From contig CM048554.1 in NCBI GenBank assembly GCA_026413225.1, positions 54,147,463 through 54,211,462 of the forward strand: a stretch of 64,000 nt of DNA. The letters run 5' to 3'. The position numbers and the translations under genes are program-made. Positions 63,076 through 64,000 of this stretch are shown here, piece after piece. Origin of the DNA: Otis tarda. Taxonomy: Eukaryota > Chordata > Aves > Otidiformes > Otididae. The notes under the pieces were generated by a model. That model was not told the origin of the DNA. It ran no database searches and saw nothing but the letters and a program-made list of their open reading frames with translations. Position 1 is the stretch's first letter. Every line of letters begins with the position of its first letter.

Positions 63076-63369
63076 ACTGCAAAGGGTAACTGGTTCAGAT
63101 CAAGACACCTCCTTTGCAGATATCTGAAGTTAGGTCACATGAAAGCTACCCATTAACCAGTTTGCAAAATATGGCATTTGCTTTAGTAGTTTCAAAATAC
63201 ATCATGCATTGCCCACACATCTTTCTGGATCTCATCTTGTCCTTACAAGAACTCATAAGTAGGTCTGACCTCCATGCCGTTTCCTAATGTATCTACATCT
63301 ACCATGTCTCATGTAGTTTCTATATTTGTGAAGCATAGACCACCTATCTTTCTCATGAGTCCTCAACAT

Positions 63370-63384
63370 AAAAAAAAAAAAAAA
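63370..63384. repeat. Poly(A) tract
   Basis: A run of 15 A, just upstream of the LTR relic at the right edge. Confidence 0.9.
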
Positions 63385-63454
63385 CCCTTTAATTTCTGTA
63401 ATTACTGTCATTGCCCTTCCCCATAGCTCTGTGCTAGCTCTTTTCCAAAGTGTA

Positions 63455-64000
63455 TGTGTATTGGGTGTTGGTAGCAAGGGTCTGGCCACAGAGTCCTGCA
63501 GGGAAGGGGGGACACATCTGGGAGAACAGCTGAAAGAGACATGTGTGGAGAACCCATGCTGGAACAGGTAGTCCTGACAGGAACTGCAACTCTTGGAGAG
63601 CCTATGCTAGAGCAGATTTGTCCCAGAGGACTCCTGCAGCCCATGGAATGATCAACACCAGACCAGAGGAAAAGCATCAGGAAAAAGGAGCAGCAAAGAG
63701 GAACTGCTGTGAACTGACCACAACCTCCCCCATTCCCTGTCTGTCCCACACTGCTCAGAGCAGGGCAGAAGTAGAGGAATCAGAAATAAAAGAGTGAAGT
63801 TGAACCTGCAGGTGGGAGGAGAATAAGGGGAAGGGGAGTGTGATGTTTTAATTTGTCTGTTTCTTGCTATCCAAACTTATTTTAATTGTCAATAAATTGA
63901 TTTTTTTCTCAAGTCCAGTCTATTTTGCCTGTGATCTCATTGCTTTATCTTGACCAACAAACTTTTTCATCTTATTTTCTCCCTCTGTCCTGTGGAGGGG
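63455..64000 (+). mobile_element. Partial LTR relic related to family A, cut by the window edge
   Basis: It contains weak GGAGCAG-like modules (gctggaacagg 63559, gctagagcaga 63606), the block gaactgaccacaacc...ccccattccctgtc (63710-63745) equivalent to gaactgaccatgacccccattccctc in copy 1 (20668-20694), an AATAAA at 63891-63896, and then tcaagtccagtctattttgcc (from 63909) equivalent to ccaagtcgagtctgttttgcc. It is older than copies 1 and 2. The TG start is not certain (TGTGTATTGGG at 63455 is my guess), and the 3' end lies past 64000. Confidence 0.75.
63891..63896 (+). terminator. Polyadenylation signal of the right-edge LTR
   Basis: AATAAA in tgtcaataaattgattt, in the same relative place as the signal at 20814-20819 of copy 1. 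Its orientation is sense to STUM, so it could act as a premature intronic poly(A) site. Confidence 0.5.

Larger units (their letters stand above)
56641..63454 (+). other. STUM: STUM intron 1, distal part within the window
   Basis: AT-rich intronic DNA with simple repeats (57713-57734, 63053-63075, 63370-63384) and one ancient repeat (59000-59090). A very AT-rich stretch at 58380-58720 with many ATTA/TAAT cores looks like the kind of sequence found in conserved non-coding elements, but I cannot test conservation. No exon found. Confidence 0.6.

Overview
This is vertebrate nuclear DNA, almost certainly from a bird. The evidence is a long chicken-repeat-1 (CR1) LINE ending in the CR1 octamer tail (ATTCTATG repeats), several other CR1 tails, and solo LTRs of avian endogenous-retrovirus type (TGTCCTGG... 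/ ...ACAACA ends, 5-bp target duplications). Coding density is very low, and the window has none of the operon-like gene packing of a microbe. The species cannot be told from sequence alone.

The one gene I can identify firmly is the first coding exon of STUM (stum, mechanosensory transduction mediator homolog; C1orf95 in human) at 48914-49100 on the + strand. It lies inside a CpG island of about 1.4 kb (roughly 48230-49620). The exon encodes 62 residues plus one base and stops at a GTAAG splice donor. The rest of the window (49101-64000) is the start of intron 1. I found no exon 2, so the gene continues past the right edge. The 48 kb upstream look intergenic. In human, STUM lies between PARP1 and ITPKB, and no PARP1 exon is visible here.

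Layout: 1-795, no feature; 795-1040, an old CR1 3' fragment; 1042-3662, a long 5'-truncated CR1 with endonuclease and reverse transcriptase, broken by one frameshift and two stop codons; 3663-19834, mostly featureless, with a CR1 tail at 13494-13620 and one candidate exon near 12.5 kb; 19835-21968, two solo LTRs of different families; 21969-41074, ancient repeat relics (MIR-like, 5S-rRNA-derived, L3-like, CR1-like) and a candidate terminal exon near 24.6 kb; 41075-45339, an inverted second copy of the first LTR family and a short third copy; 45340-48200, quiet flank; 48230-49620, the STUM promoter island and exon 1; 49101-64000, intron 1 with a minus-strand CR1 at 56.2 kb, ancient repeats, simple repeats and a partial LTR cut by the right edge.

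The retroelements do not form a working system. No gag, pol or env remnant lies next to any LTR, so all appear to be solo LTRs, and the CR1 copies are dead. I see no CRISPR array, operon, toxin system or other new molecular machine. The points most worth a second look are the 5S-rRNA-like relic, the inverted LTR pair, the two candidate unannotated exons, the diverged direct repeat near 30.5 and 31.2 kb, and the G-quadruplex-rich STUM promoter.
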